Notes under the pieces: model-generated
Told to the model about the DNA's origin: nothing
The model's input: only the letters and a program-made list of their open reading frames with translations
Databases searched by the model: none
Origin: DASWTL01 sp966250385
GTDB lineage: Bacteria > Bacteroidota > Bacteroidia > Sphingobacteriales > Sphingobacteriaceae
Reading direction: 5' to 3'
NCBI GenBank assembly: GCA_966250385.1
Contig: CBINHC010000010.1
Coordinates: 62,001-126,000 of the forward strand
DNA: 64,000 nucleotides
Position numbers and translations under genes: made by a program
In this document: positions 16,090 to 31,000 of the stretch, piece after piece
Numbering within the stretch: the stretch's first letter is position 1
Layout of the letters: each line of letters opens with the position of its first letter

Positions 16090-19000
16090 TTAAAATGCCT
16101 TGGTGGTGAAACTGACCTCATTACCATAGGCGGTACCTTTACTGTTTCTGGCGTAGGCACGTGCATAGTACGTCGTACCTGGCTGCAAGCCGGTCAGGTT
16201 ACAGCCGAACGTTCCGGCACTCCCGCCACTTACTTTATTGTCATCGATCGTAGGCTCCGGATTGGTACTCCAGCAAACACCCTGCTCCAGGATGTCTGCG
16301 CCTCCGTTATAGTGGACGTATCCCCCGGTCGAAGCCGTGGCCGCGGTGATATTCCTGATCCCCAGAGATACCAGTGTGGCCGTCGTTTGCGGACCGCTGT
16401 ATCCGTACCAGTCACTCACTTTGAACGGCTTTTCCTTATCCTCCAGGTGACTGCGTGCATTCAGGAATTCGATGGTCATACGCCCGCTCCGCTCAGCCGC
16501 GGAGATCTCGCCCAGCCGGACCATATAGTCGGCGATCCGGAATACGCTTAACCTGCCGGATGCCGGCAGCGGCGCGAGCGGTTCGGGCACCACATGCAGC
16601 GTGCCGCTCACATAGTCGATCTCGTAGTTTGGCGTAACTGCGCCCCCGACCAGAATCGGGTAACTGCCGATCGGTGAATTCGCCCCCGCAGATGTAGAGA
16701 TTACAGGCTTCGCAGTCAGTGAAGCTTCGGTTTCTCCCTTTACAAACCCTTCATAGGTGACCGTCAGTTCAGGGTTCTGTTCACCCTGATTTTTGATCTT
16801 ATGTTCCGCAGTGATGATCAGCGGCGCCCTATCGATCTCAATCAGCACGGAAGCTTTCAGGTCGTCGGCATTCAGCGTGCCGGAAACGACAGGCAGCTCC
16901 GCATCCATCGTAAGCGGGCCGGCATCGGAGGCAGTGTATACTGATGAATCCCAGGAAAGGGCCAGCTCAGCCTCTGACAGGTCATTGTAAACAACCCTGA
17001 CCGTGGCCGGTAATGCCAGGTCGGCATAAGGCGTTCCGTAGGTCACCGTCCGGGTTCCTATCGCTTCTATGGACTGGATATTCTTAAGCAGAAGCACCTT
17101 TATTTTCGCTTCCAGATTCAGCGGATTGACTACCCCTACCGGAAGTTGTATTGATCCGCTCAGCTCCTGATCCGCGAGGGTGGTGCTGTTGTAGGCCGCT
17201 TCGTCCCAGATCACCGGCAATTCTTCGCCGGTGCCGTCATTGTAGGACACCCGCACGTGCTCAGGCAAATTAAGGGTGGCAAACGGGGTCCCGTAGATTC
17301 CCTGAACCGGATCCGGATCGGTTACACTGACCACCGCCTTTTCGCTGACGATCACGAACACCTCGGCGAACAATTCGTTCAGGTTGGTGGTACCCGCTGC
17401 CAGTTGCAGGCTTCCTCTGAAGGCATAAGGGCCGGAAACCAACGGATCGTATGCTTCGGCCGACCAGGTGGTAACCAGTTCCGCTTCAAGGGCGGTATCA
17501 TATACCACCTTTACTTTTTCAGGAAGTCTGGTCATCACCTCGCTTAGTGAGGTTCCGAAAGGAACGACGATCTCCGGAACCGTAGCGACCGATTCAATGT
17601 TCGGTATCCTTGCACCCACCTTAACCATCACCAGCGGTTGACGGTCATCCGGATTCTCAATATTCTCGTCCAATACGAGGTTTCCGCTGATCCGGTGGAC
17701 CCCGGTCTCCCCGTTATAGCTGCCGGCAGACCACTCCACGGGTAACAAACCGGCACTGCCGTCATTGAACACGACCGAAACCTGATAAGGTAATGCAAGG
17801 ATTTCAAAGATGGTCTGGTAAGGCACTTCCAGGGTATCCAGCGGCGCTACCGAAACCACCGACTTCCGGCCCACGGAGATGAACGCGTACGCCTCAATGC
17901 CGTTCGGATTGATGGCGTCGGCCGGAAGAGTGATCGTACCCGGAACCGCATATACACCTGCAACCTGCGGATCGTAGTCGCCCTGACGCCACTCGATATT
18001 CAGGTCTTCCGTACTTCCGTCATCAAACGTACCCTGCAGCTTCGCCGGCAGCGGAGCATTGGCAAAGGAAGTGCCGTACGGTACCTCCAGCGAACCGGAA
18101 GCAATGGCCGTCAGAATCCGGATCCGGTTCCGGACGGTTACGCGGATCGTCGCCTGAAGGTTGTTCTTGTTGATGGCATCCATTTCGGGAACCAGGTCCC
18201 CGGTAAACGTATATACGCCCGGAACCACCTCATTGTATGCACCGACCTGCCAGATGACATCGGCCATTCCCGCAGAATCGTCATTGTAGGCAACCCGGAC
18301 CGATGCGGGCAGGGGAAGCTGGTCGAACGCGGTTCCAAAGTCCACCGTGATCTCCGTAACCGGAGTGACAGAGCGGATGTACTTCGGCAGAACGATGATG
18401 TTCAACAGGGCCGAGAGCGTATCCGGATTCTCAACGGTCTCCGGCAGGCTCAGCAGCCCTTTCACCTGGTACACGCCCGGTACGGAACCGTCATAATCCT
18501 GAGGCAGCCACTGGTGGATGTTCACCGGCTCCTGTGACAGGTCATCGAATACTCCCGTCACCGTCTGAGGCAGGGCGATGCTGCTGAAAGGAGTACCAAA
18601 GTCCACCGTCAGATCATCTGCCAGAACAGCGGCCAGGTTCTTCTTCCGTACCATGACCCGGACCTGGACAGAGGCTTTCAGATCATCCGGGTTATCCGTA
18701 GCATCAGGAAGGATCAGAACACCTGTAAGCAGATAGTCGCCCGGCGTGTCCGCATGGTAGCCCGCTGAGCTCCAGGCGACCGGCAATGCTTCGGAAGAAC
18801 CGTCGTTATAGGTCACTCCCACATCAACCGGAAGCGGCAGGTCGCCGAATGCCGTGCCATGGCTGACCGTAACGGACGGCAACGAATCCACAGCGGTCAG
18901 GAAGCGGTTGTCGACCACGACAGTGACCCTGCCGTCCAGCACATTCGAATTGGAAAGGTCCTCAGGTACCGTGAGTGTTCCTGAAAGTACATAAGGGCCC

Positions 19001-22000
19001 GATACATTGCCCTGGTAATCCCCTTCACTCCAGGTGACCCGGACCTGTGCGGTCTGTCCGTTATCGAGCGTTACCCGGACGGTGCCCGGCAACCGGCTGA
19101 GCGCACCAGCGAAGGAAGTCCCGAACGGAACGTGTACCGTGTCCGGCTCGTGGACGGTGACGATATCAGGCGGCCGGCTGAGCACACGGACATTGAGGTG
19201 TGCCTGAAGGTTATCCGGGTTATCCACGTCGCCGGATGGCACCAGGATACCCGGCAGTGTATACAGTCCTTCCAGATCAGGACGATAGTTCCCGTTCTGC
19301 CATTCGACCATTACCGAATCGGTACTGCCGTCATTATAGGTGACGCCAGCCGTCTCGGGTAATATCAGATCAGAAAATGCGGTTCCAAACGGCACTTCAA
19401 TGGTGTAAGGCGGATCAACGGCCGCGATGAACTGTCGGTTAACGACGACCGCGATCCAGGCCAGTACGCTGTCCATATTTACCATTCCCGAATTCAGTAC
19501 CAGGTCCCCGTAAAGCGTGTAAACGCCGGCGGATTGATGATCATAGCCGGCCGGCCGCCAGGCCACCCCAAGTGACTGCCGGGAGTTGTCATCAAAGGTT
19601 ACCGTCACCATTGACGGCAGTTTCGGCTGCAGTGCCGGGAAGGCTGTACCATAGTCGACCGTGATCGTGTCAGATGCGGCCACCGAAACAATATGCTTGG
19701 GTCTTGGCAGTACCGTAACCTGTATGCTCGCTTTGAGGTCATTCATATTCCCGGTACCATCGGCCACGATCAGATCGCCGTACAACGTATAGGTTCCTTC
19801 CTGATCGCCGTTGTAGCTTCCCTCGTTCCAGCTGATCTGTGCGGTCCCTCGGGTGCCGTCATCATAGGTTACCCCGGACTGAGCCGGCAGGTTAAGGGCA
19901 TCGAAGCTGGTACCGTAGCCGGCCGATATGGCGGGCAGGGCATCGACCGCAGCCACATTCTTCATGATGATCACGCGGACCGCTGCCTTTATTGCTTCTG
20001 TGTTGGTGGTCGTCGGCTTGAGCGTCAGATCGCCGGAGAGCGGATAAATGCCGGCTGTTCCGGGCTGATAGACCGACCTGTCCCACTGAACGATCAGATT
20101 TTCCGTTGTCTGATCATGATAGGTCACTTTGGCCATGACCGGCAGAGGCAGGTCCGCGGCAGGGGTATTCAACGGAACTTCGATATCCCCGAATGTTTCG
20201 ACGGCAATAACGTTCCGTTGTGCGTATACGTCGATCACCGCTTCAAAGCCCGCAGGATTCGATTCGGGATCCGTAAGCACCAGGTCTCCATATATCCGGT
20301 AAATGCCGGCATTCGGCAGATAGTTACCCACCCGCCAGTTGACCTGCAGGTTTTCGGTCGAGTCATTATCATAGGTTACCCTGACCTGGGCCGGCAGCGG
20401 AAGATCGGTAAACGGAAGACCCGAAAGCACCTCAAGTGCCGCCGGCTGATCCACCTTAACGATGTAGATATGAACAGGCTCCAGCACGGTCACTCTTGCG
20501 CGGGCCACCAGGTTATCCGGGTTCATTTCCGGTTGAGGTACGGTGAGCACCCCGATGATCTCATAGGTCTGGGATACATTGCCGTTGAAGGCTCCCGGCT
20601 GCCATTGAACGGGCAGCTTAATTTTGCTGTTATCGCTCAGGATCACCTCGATCTCATGGATCAGGCCGATCTCATTAAACGCTGTCCCGGAATTAACGTC
20701 CAGCGGTATCGGATATGGCTGCAGCACCTCGACGATATACGGAATCCGCTCTTTGACGACAAGCGTTGCCTTCAGCGTCCCGCAGCTGGTTCCGTCAGTT
20801 ACCGCAAGGCCAAAGTCAAACCGGCCCGCCACCCGCGCTGATCCGCTCAGCGTGCCGTCCGGTGCCAGGACCAGTCCGTCAGGCAGCTGGCCGTAGATCA
20901 GCGAGTACGTAAAATTACCCGGAGTCGGAATGGTGATCCTGTGACTGTACGGGGTCCATTGAGACGCCTCGGGCAGTCCCTGCTCGGTATTTTCCAGGTA
21001 CGCGCCCTGGTATTCATACGCCCCCAGATCCACCACGGCATGCGCGATCCGCGGCTCCCCTGAGCGATCGGCCGGCATGTCGGCGAGCTTCGTATTATCG
21101 CCCATATTGATAGCCGGTGAGCATGGACCGAGCCGCAGATCATCAGCCGCAGGATTCATGAACCGGGGATCCGCGGTCACAATTCCGGTACCTGTTGAGT
21201 AGCCGTTCTGAACGAGGCTGTTAGATACGGTGATTGAGCCGTTTAACTGGTCGGCGACATGGTTACCGCGGCTGTTGTTCCAGAAAATACTGTTCACCGC
21301 ACTGACGGTTCCGCTGGACCGGAACAGTCCCCCGCCATAGTTTGCCGTACCTGAGTTGCTGTAAGCAATGGTATTATTACTGAACGTGACGTTGATCAGC
21401 GCGGCCCGTCCGGAGGTGGTGTACATGCCCCCGCCATAGTAAGAGCTGGAGGAAGTAACCCTGTTCCGGCTGAAGATGACATTCTTCAGGGTCACGGTTC
21501 CCACATTATAGATTCCGCCGCCGCTGAGAACAGACGAGTTGGCAATAAACGAAGCATTGGAGAGCGTAACATTACCTCCGCTGCTGATGTACATGGCGCC
21601 GCCGTAATTATTGCCGGTTACCTTGTTATCGCTGAATACCACTCCGCTGAGAACCGGCGTTCCCGAGTGAACAAACAGGGCGCCCCCGTTTCCGGACGTT
21701 GTATTTCCCGTAAATCCGACGTCTTTCAGAACGGGGCTGCCGCTGGAATACATCGCACCGCCATACGAGGCAGCGGTATTGTTCTCGAACTTCACGTCGG
21801 TCAGTGCCGGATTTCCGGTATTGTACAATCCCCCGCCATAAGCGGAGGTTGTTGCATTGGAAGCAAACGTGACCCGGGTGAGCTGAGGTGATCCGGTATT
21901 GAACATACCTCCACCATTCACCGCCTTATTCCCTTTGATGATCAGATTCCGGAAGACGGGAGCACTGCCGGAATTGGCATTGTAGATCCCCCCGCCCACA

Positions 22001-25000
22001 TAGTTAGCTGAAGTGGTGTTGCTGTAAGCGGCACTGTTGCCGCCGCTGACGGTGAATCCGTCCACGATGGTCTTCGACGTTAATGCCGCAACGTTATAAA
22101 TGACGTGATAGCTGGCCGTGCCGGCAGCACCGGTCAGTACAGTTTCGTTATCCGTATGAAGTTTGGTTGAGTCACGTTCTGCCAGGGTATTTTCGGTAGC
22201 CGCAAAACCTCCGAAAACACGGACGCCTTCCTTCAGGGTAAACCAGGAGGTGGCGAGCGGACCGGGACTGTAGGTTCCTTTTGCCACCCATATCGAATCT
22301 TCCGCTACCGAAACAGCCAGGGCCCGCTGCAGGTCCAGATAACCGTTTGCCCAGTCTGATCCATTATTGGCTCCGGCTGTAGCGGCCTGATTCACGTAGA
22401 TCCGCACGCCGCCATTGCCCTGCACGATATTGACCGTATAGAGTTTGTTCCCGCAGTTAACCCCGTCATTGACCGTAACATTGAAGGTGAAGGTCCCGGC
22501 CGCTATCGGATTTCCGCTTAACAAACCGGAACTGCTGAGTGCCAGCCCGTCGGGGAGGCTGCCGTAGTTCACGCTGAACGTGTAATTACCATTGCCGCCG
22601 GTAACGTCAAGCTGCTGACTGTACCGGACGCCCCGGGTACCGGCCGGAAGCGACGGCGTATTGATGGTCAGGCGTGCAGAAAGGCTTTCATAGGCGCCGA
22701 GGTCCACGGTGCCTTCGTTTATGCGGCTCTGTCCGGCACGATCGGCCGGAAGTTCGGTTACCTGGTTGTTGTCCCCCAGGTTGATGGCAGGCGAACAGCC
22801 GGTCAGTGTCAGATCATCGGCTGCCGCATCCGCGAACAGCGGATCGGTTACCAGAATGGTAGTTCCCGCGGCATACCCGTCCTGCACGACGGAGTTGGCA
22901 ACGGTGATATTGGCATTCAACTGGTCCGATATCGAGTTCCCCCTGCTATTACCCCAGAAGATACTGTTGTAAATCTTTACGGTACCGGAATTCCGGAACA
23001 AAGCGCCCCCGTATCGGGCGGTCGCACTGCTGTTTGCATACGCGATACGGTTATTGCTGAACGTGGAGTTGGTCACCGTCAGCGTACCGCCGGCATGGAA
23101 AACGGCCCCGCCATAGTAGCCTGCTGCAGAGGTGATCCGGTTACGGCTGAAAACGGCATTGCTTAGTTTTATCGTGCCTGTCATGTACATGGCCCCGCCA
23201 TGGTACTGGGATGAGTTGGCATAGAACGACACGCGGTCCAGTACCGGCGTGCCGGACAGATATACCGCCCCGCCTGAGGCGCGCGCCGTGTTCCCGGTGA
23301 ATGTCGCATCGGTGATCACCGGAGCATTGACACTGTAAATCGCCCCGCCCTGGTAGGCGCTGTTATTGGTGAATGTGGCATGGTTCAGCACCATCGGTCC
23401 GCCGCTGTAGATGGCTCCGCCATAGTAATTCCCGGTCACCTTATTGCCGTTGAAGTCCACGTCGGAAAGCTCAGGTGTACCGCTGGCGATGAATAGCGCT
23501 CCCCCGTGCTGAACAGCCGTGTTATTGATGAAGGTAATTTTGCTGAATACCGGGCGGGAGACCGTGGCGGTCGAATACACGGCACCGGCAGATGTGGAAG
23601 CCGTGTTCCCCGAGAAAATGACGTTTCGCAGGACGGGCGACCCGGAGGTATTGTACAGCGCAGCACCGATATACGCCGAGTTATTCCGGAAGACGAGGTT
23701 TTCCAGTACGGGCGATCCGCCGTTGTTATAGAAACCGGCGCCCTGGCCGTACACGCTTCCGTAACCGGCCGACGCTTTTCCGCCGCTGATGGTAAATCCG
23801 TCCAGTACCGTGGCATTGGTCAGTGGTCCGGAGTTGTAGACAATGTGGTAACTCGGAACGCCCTGACTACCGTCAAGAACGGTCTCATTCGCTGTGCGGA
23901 TCTTGCTGGTGTCCCGTTCGGCCAGGCTGTTTTCGGTCGCCCCGAATCCGCCATAGATCTTCACGCCTTCTTTCAGGGTAAACCATGAAGCGGCCACGTT
24001 TCCGGGACTGTAGCTTCCCCTGGCTACCCAGATCTCATCCCCGGCCTGCGACACGCTGATGGCTTTCTGCAGATCGATGTAGGCATTGCTCCAGCTGCTT
24101 CCGTTATTCATGCCGCCCGTTGCCGCCTGGTTCACGTACATTCGCACGATCCCGGTACCCGGAACGATGTCCACGGTGTATACCGAATTACCGCATTTGA
24201 CACCGTCACTGACGGTGATATTGAACGTGTAGGATCCGTTAGCGATCGGGTTTCCGCTCAGCTCCCCGGAACTGCTCAGCATCATCCCGTCCGGCAGTTT
24301 GCCATAGGTTACGCTGTAGGTGTAGTTGCCGGTGCCTCCGGAGGCCGAAAACTGCTGCGTATAGACCGTCCCGCGGAAGCCGTTAGGCAATGTTGCCGGC
24401 GTAAGAACCAGGCGTTCGCCCTGGTATTCCGTTGCACCCATGTCCACCCGGGCTCCTTTTACCCGGTTATTTCCGGACAGGTCCGACTGGGTTAAGGCAT
24501 AGGAGTTATCACCGGCATCGATGGCAGGTGAGCAGGTGGTCAGCGACAGGTCGTGGGCAAGCGCATTGGCAAACAGCGGGTCAGTTTCCATAATGAACGT
24601 GCCCGTTGAGTACCCGCCCTGAACGATGGAGCTTGATACGTTTGCACCGGAGGAGATCTGGTCAGTTTCACCGTTGCCTCTCCGGTTTCCCCAGAAGATA
24701 CTGTTGTTGATGTTCAGGGTTCCGCCCGCACGGTATAATGCGCCCCCGTAGGTCTTCGTACCCGAAATGATGTACCCGATGCTGTTGTTGCTGAACGAAC
24801 TGTTGCTGACCGTCACCGTTCCGGAGTTGCTGTACAGACCGCCGCCATAGTATGCCGCGGTGGATGTAACCCGGTTAGCGCTGAAGATGCTGTTGCTCAG
24901 GACGAGATTGCTTCCATTATACATACCGCCGCCATGCTGTCCGGCCGTATTGCCCGTAAATGACACGCGGTCCAGCGTGGATGACGTGCTGGAGTTGATC

Positions 25001-28000
25001 GCCAGTCCCCCGCCAAAGATACCGGCCGTATTATCCGAGAAAGTAACTTCTTTGATCTGCACTGCGCCGCCGGTCACGTACATCCCGCCGCCTTTCTGCG
25101 TGGCCGAATTATTATGCATCGTCACGCCCGTCACGTTGATCCCCGGCCCGGTGGTGTAGATTCCGCCGCCCGTGCCGGAAGCGCCGTTCCCGGAGATTTC
25201 ACTCCGGCGGATCTCCAGTAACGCTGTATTGTAAATACCCGCCCCGTTCTGGGCCGTATTGCCCGATATGTACAGGTCCGCATATTTCGCTGACCCGGAA
25301 GTGTAGATACCGCCCCCGTTAAAGGCCGCCGTATTACCGGTGATCAGGATATTGGATAACCCGGGAGCACCCGTATTATAGATCGCCCCGCCGTTCGTGG
25401 CCCGGTTGTTTTTGAATACCAGGTTCCGGAGCACCGGAGCCCCGGAAGCATGTGCATTGTACAAGCCGGCGCCGATGTAGTTCGCGCTGATATAGTTGTA
25501 CCCGTTGACGATGGTCTTTCCGCCGCTTATGGTAAAGCCGTCCACCACGGTGGCGCTCGTCAAGGCGGCGGTGTTGTATAATACATGGTAGCTGGAAACG
25601 CCCTGGCTTCCGTCCAGGATGGTTTCATGATCGGTGCGAAGCTTGCTGGTGTCCCGTTCGGTCAGCATCGTTTCCGTACCGGCAAATCCGCCATACCACT
25701 TCACGCCTTCCTTCAGGGTGAAATAGGACGTAGCCTTGGCACCCGGGCTGTAGGTCCCTCTGGCTACCCAGATCTCATCGCCGCTGATGGCCTGGGTGAT
25801 GGCCGACTGCATATCCGTAAAGGCGTTCGTCCAGTCGCTTCCGGTATTGGATCCAGCGGCATCTTCTTTCACATGCAGTCTGGCAGAACCCTGGTTGACC
25901 TGTGCACTGTACTGCCGGCTGCCGCGCAGCGTTCCGTCGGTTACAACCACGACAAAGGTATACAGCCCCGAAACCACAGGGGTTCCCTGAAGCGCCCCGG
26001 AAGGCGTCAGGCTGAGCCCCGGCGGAAGTGTCCCTGCGGCCACGTTCCACAAATAGGTTCCGGTACCGCCGCTGGCCATGAGCGGCAGATCCACCGCCGT
26101 GCCCCGTGTCATGGCGGGGAGAGCGGCCGGCTGGATAGCAACCGAGTTCCCGCCCGCATTTTCATAGGCGCCCAGATCGATCACCCCGTTCATGATACGG
26201 TCATTCCCCCGGAGATCCCTGGATGAATGGTTCTTGCTGTTATCTCCGCCGTCGATGGCAATGGAGCCCGGCATCAGCGTCAGATCGTCCGCCGCAGCAT
26301 CGGTAAACCATGGATCGGCATCCATGACATTGAATCCCCCCGCGTACCCTTTGTCAATGACGCTCATCTGAACATTGATTCCGGCATTCAGCTGATCGGA
26401 CACCCCGCCTCCCCGGCTGTTGTCCCAGACAATGCTGTTATTCAGATTAACCGTTCCCGCATTACGGTAAATGGCCCCGCCAAAACCGGTTGTCGCTGAT
26501 TTGAGGTAACTGATCGCGTTCCTGCTGAAGGAGGACGTATTGATGGTCAGGGTGCCGGAATAGTTGTATATGGCGCCCCCGTAATAACCGGAGGTTGAGG
26601 TAACCTTGTTCCTGCTGAACAAACTGTTGCTGAGCTCGATATACCCGTTTCCGTTATAGAGTGCACCCCCGTGCTGAACCGCCGTATTGCCGATGAATGA
26701 CAGCCGGTCAAGGTCCGGTGACCCGGAATTGATCATCAGACCGCCCCCGCTCCTTCCGGCAGTATTGTCCCTGAAAATAACTTCTGACAGGGCCTGCTCG
26801 CCGCTGTTGATGTACATACCCCCGCCATGCTGCGTAGCTGTATTGCTGACCACAGAAACCCGGCGGATATCCAGCGATGAAGCGGCCGAATAAATCCCCC
26901 CGCCTGAAGCGAATGCATTGTTTCCTTCGACCACCGAGTTAGTCAGCTCACCGGCACCTTTGGCATAGAACCCTGCACCGGTCTGCGCCGTGTTCCCGGT
27001 AATGATCATGTTGGTGAACGTGGCTTCTCCGGCATTGTAAATACCGCCACCAACGAAATCGGCAATATTGCCGGCTACCCGCACGCCATCGAAGACCGGC
27101 TGACCGGTCGTGTAGATCGCCCCGCCGTTGGCCGCCCGGTTATCCTTGAAGATCAGGTTCCGGAATACGGCGGCATTGCCGTCGTTCACATTGTATAAGC
27201 CCGCCCCTGCGTAATTCGAGGTTGTCGAATTGGAAGTCACCGCCGCTTTTCCGCCACGAACCGTAAAGCCGTCGACAACGGTCGCCTGGGTAAGGGCTCC
27301 GGTATTAAAAATGACATGGTAGCTGGAAACGCCCTGACTACCATCGAGGATGGTTTCGTTTTCGGTGCGGACCTTGCTGGTATCCCGCTGTGCAAGGCTG
27401 CTCTCCGTAGCTGCGAAACCGCCGTACCACTTCACCCCTTCCTTCAGGGTGAAGGACGACTGCGCGGTTGTGCCCGGGCTGTACGTTCCTTTGGCGACCC
27501 ATAGCTCGTCACCCTGCACCGCCTGGGAAAGTGCGGTCTGCATATCGGTGAAGGCATGCTCCCAGTCACTGCCGTTGTTCTGCCCGGACGCCGCTGCATA
27601 AACGTGGAGTCGGGCAGGTCCGGCATTCACCTGAACACTCAGCTGCCGGATACCGCGTGAGGTACCATCGGTCACCGCCACGACAAACACATAGGTTCCC
27701 GGCACCATGGGCGTACCCTTAAGCAGCCCGGATGGCGTCAGGACCAGACCGACCGGCAGTGTCCCCGACTGGAGAGTCCAGGTATAGCCATCGGTACCTG
27801 CTGCCACGCTGAACTGCTGGCTTACAGCGGTTCCCCGGACCAGTGTAGAAATACTTGCCGGAAGGACCGTCAGCGTATTGCCGCCGGAGCTCTCATAGGC
27901 TCCCAGGTCAATCACGCCGTTCACGACGCGGGCATTGCCGCCGTGATCAAGGGCCGTAATGTTCTTGCTGTTATCGCCGCCGTCGATCGCCGCCGAACCG

Positions 28001-31000
28001 CCCTGAATACGCAGGTCATCGTTCAGCGCATCGCCAAATTCAGGGTTCCCGATCAGTACGTTTACGCCGGCTTCATAGCCGCCCTGAACGATGCCGTTGA
28101 CCACGTTCACGTCGGCATTCAGCTGGTCCGCCACCCCGCCGCCGCGCGTGTTATCCCAGAAGATACTGTTATAGACATTGACGGTTCCGGACTTCAGGTA
28201 CAGCGCGGCTCCCGAACTTGCAGCGGCTGCCGAAGTATAGGCGATGCTGTTCCGGCTGAACGTATTGTTGTTCATCGTGAGTGCACCGGTAATATTGTAG
28301 ACCGCTGCCCCGTAATACGTTGAGGCCGTAGAGACCCTGTTCCTGCTGAAAATGCTGTTGGTGATGACTACTGAGGTTCCTGAATTATAAACCGCGCCGC
28401 CATTATTTTTTGAGGTATTGGCAATGAATGAAACCCGGTCCACTGACGAGGCCCCTGAATTATACCATGCCCCGCCGTTGGCGTTGGTCGTATTGCCATT
28501 GAAGACGACCCGGTTCAGCCGTACGGCGGCACTGGACCATACGGCCCCGCCATTGGAGGATGCACTGTTGGCATTGAAGTGAACATCGTCGATCGCCATG
28601 ACAGCCGTCGTATAGATACCGCCACCGCTGGTACCGGCCTTATTGTCCGTAAAGGTGGCGTTATTCAAGGTGCTCGTACCGGTGTTATAGACGGCCCCGC
28701 CATTCTGGCCGGCACTGTTATTCTGAAAGAAAACGTTCGTGAGCGCTGCTGCGCCGGTATTGTATAAGGCGGCACCGGATACATTTACACTGTTATTCTG
28801 AAACAGGATATTATCGAACGTTGCAGCGCCCGCATTGTAAACCCCGCCACCATAGTAATAGGCAATATTGTTCCTGATGACCAGGTTCCTGAAAACCGGT
28901 GCACCTGCACCGTTGTAGATACCGGCTCCGTTGTAGGACTCGCTGGAGCTGCCCGTTGCCGTCCGGCCTCCGGTAATGGTAAACCCGTCGACCACCGTAG
29001 CGTTCGTTAAAGCAGCGTTGTTGTATACGACGTGGTAACTCGGAGAACCCTGGATACCGTCCAGGATCGTTTCATTATCGGTGCGGAGTTTGGTGCTGTC
29101 GCGGTCGGCAAAGCTGCTTTCCGTCGCAGCAAAACCTCCGTAGATCTTCACCCCTTCCTTAAGGGTGAAATAGGAAGACACTTTGGTTCCGGGGCTGTAG
29201 GTTCCTTTCGCCACCCAGATCTCATCACCCGTGACCGCGGCCCCGAGCGCAGGCTGGAGGTCCGTAAAGGCATTCTGCCAGTCGGCCCCGGTATTGTTTC
29301 CGGAGGCTGAGGAGTTGACATAAAGCCGGGCAGGCCCCGGATTCACCTGAACGGTGTACTGGCGGCTTCCCCGCAGGTCGCCGTCGGTAACGGCAATCAC
29401 GAAAGTGTATTCTCCGGGTAACACCGGAGACCCGGTCAGGAGCCCTCCGGCCGTCAGCACGATACCCTGCGGCAATGCTCCGGATTGGAGGCTCCACGTA
29501 TAGTTACCATCCCCACCGGTTGCGGTAAGCAGTAGTTCCGGTGACATACCGCGGGTCCAGTCTGCCAGGGAAGCCGGCGTGATCCGAAGGGATCCGCCTC
29601 CGGAGTTCTCGAGGGCTCCGAGGTCGACCACGTCGTTCACCAGACGCTCATTGCCGTTCAGGTCTTTTTGGGTCTGGACGCGGTTGTTATCGCCCGCATC
29701 GATCGCTGCAGATCCGCCCTTCAGGTTCAGGATATGGCCATCCGGCTCTTCAAACAACGGATCCCCGATGAAGATATTTGAGCCGGTGGAATAGCCGTTC
29801 TGAACGATGGCGTGGCTGACATTGATACCGGCATTCAGCTGGTCAGCAATACCGTTACCCCGGGTATTTCCCCAGAGGATACTGTTATAGACATTCAATG
29901 TTCCCGACCGCAGGAACAAAGCGCCCCCGTAACTGACCGTTCCGTCCCTGGTATAGGCGATGCTGTTGTTACTGAACGTTACGTTGGTCAGCACGGTCGA
30001 ACCGGCATTGTTATAGATCGCCGCCCCCGGATAGTTGCCCGTGGAGGTAACCCTGTTCTTACTGAAAATGGAATTGCTAAACGTGGATGCTCCGCCGGCC
30101 TGGTAGGCGCCCGCGCCCGATTGTACCGAGGTATTGTCGATGAACCGCGTGCGGTCAAGCACCGGTGAGCCGGCGTTATACAGCCCCCCGCCGGAAGTGG
30201 CCGAGGAGTTATTGTCAAACCGCACGTCGGTCAGCGCCGGGTTTCCGGTATTATAGAGACCTCCGCCCTGCAGACCCGCGGCGTTACTGAGGAACGTTAC
30301 ATTCGATAGTTTCGGACTTCCGGCATTGTACATCCCGCCGCCGTAATAACCGCTGTTGTTTTTGATGACCAGATTGGCCAGTACCGGATTGGCGGAGCTG
30401 TGATTATTATAAATACCCGCACCGTAATAGTTGGCGCTGCTGGAACCCGTTGCGGTCTTTCCGCCCCGGATCGTGAACCCGTCCACAACGGTGGCACCGG
30501 TCAGCGCCGAAACGTTGTAAACAACATGGTAGCTGATATTATTTCCGGTCAGGATCGTTTCGTTGGCGCCAATGGCTGATGAGTCCCGATCGGCGAGCGA
30601 CGCTTCGGTACCGGCAAAGCCGCCATACCACTTGACGCCTTCCTTCAGGGCAAACCATGAGGTTGCCGTCGTACCCGGGCTGTACGTACCTTTGGCAACC
30701 CAGATCTCGTCACCGGCAGTTGCCTGCGAAATGGCAGTCTGGAGATCTTTGAAACCGTCTTTCCAGCTGCTGCCGTTATTTTCTCCCGTGGCCGAAGCAT
30801 TGGTCATCAGCCTCGTGCTGGCCGGCGTGACCTCCGCGCTGTATTGTTTGTTGCCAACCAGCGCCCCGTCCGTCACGGTGATGACAAACGTGTATTTGCC
30901 GGCAACCATCGGCCGGCCGCTGATCCGGCCTGAAGAATTGATAGACAGTCCCGGCGGGAAGCTTCCCGATTGCAGGGCCCAGGTATAGGTGCCGCCCTCC

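Noticed and set aside
19693..20841. Long plus-strand open frame (382 codons) antisense to the giant gene
   Set aside because: It lies wholly inside the Ig-repeat coding region, reads as a periodic shadow of it, and has no signal, domain or start context. Many similar antisense frames occur under the giant gene and the fibre genes for the same reason.
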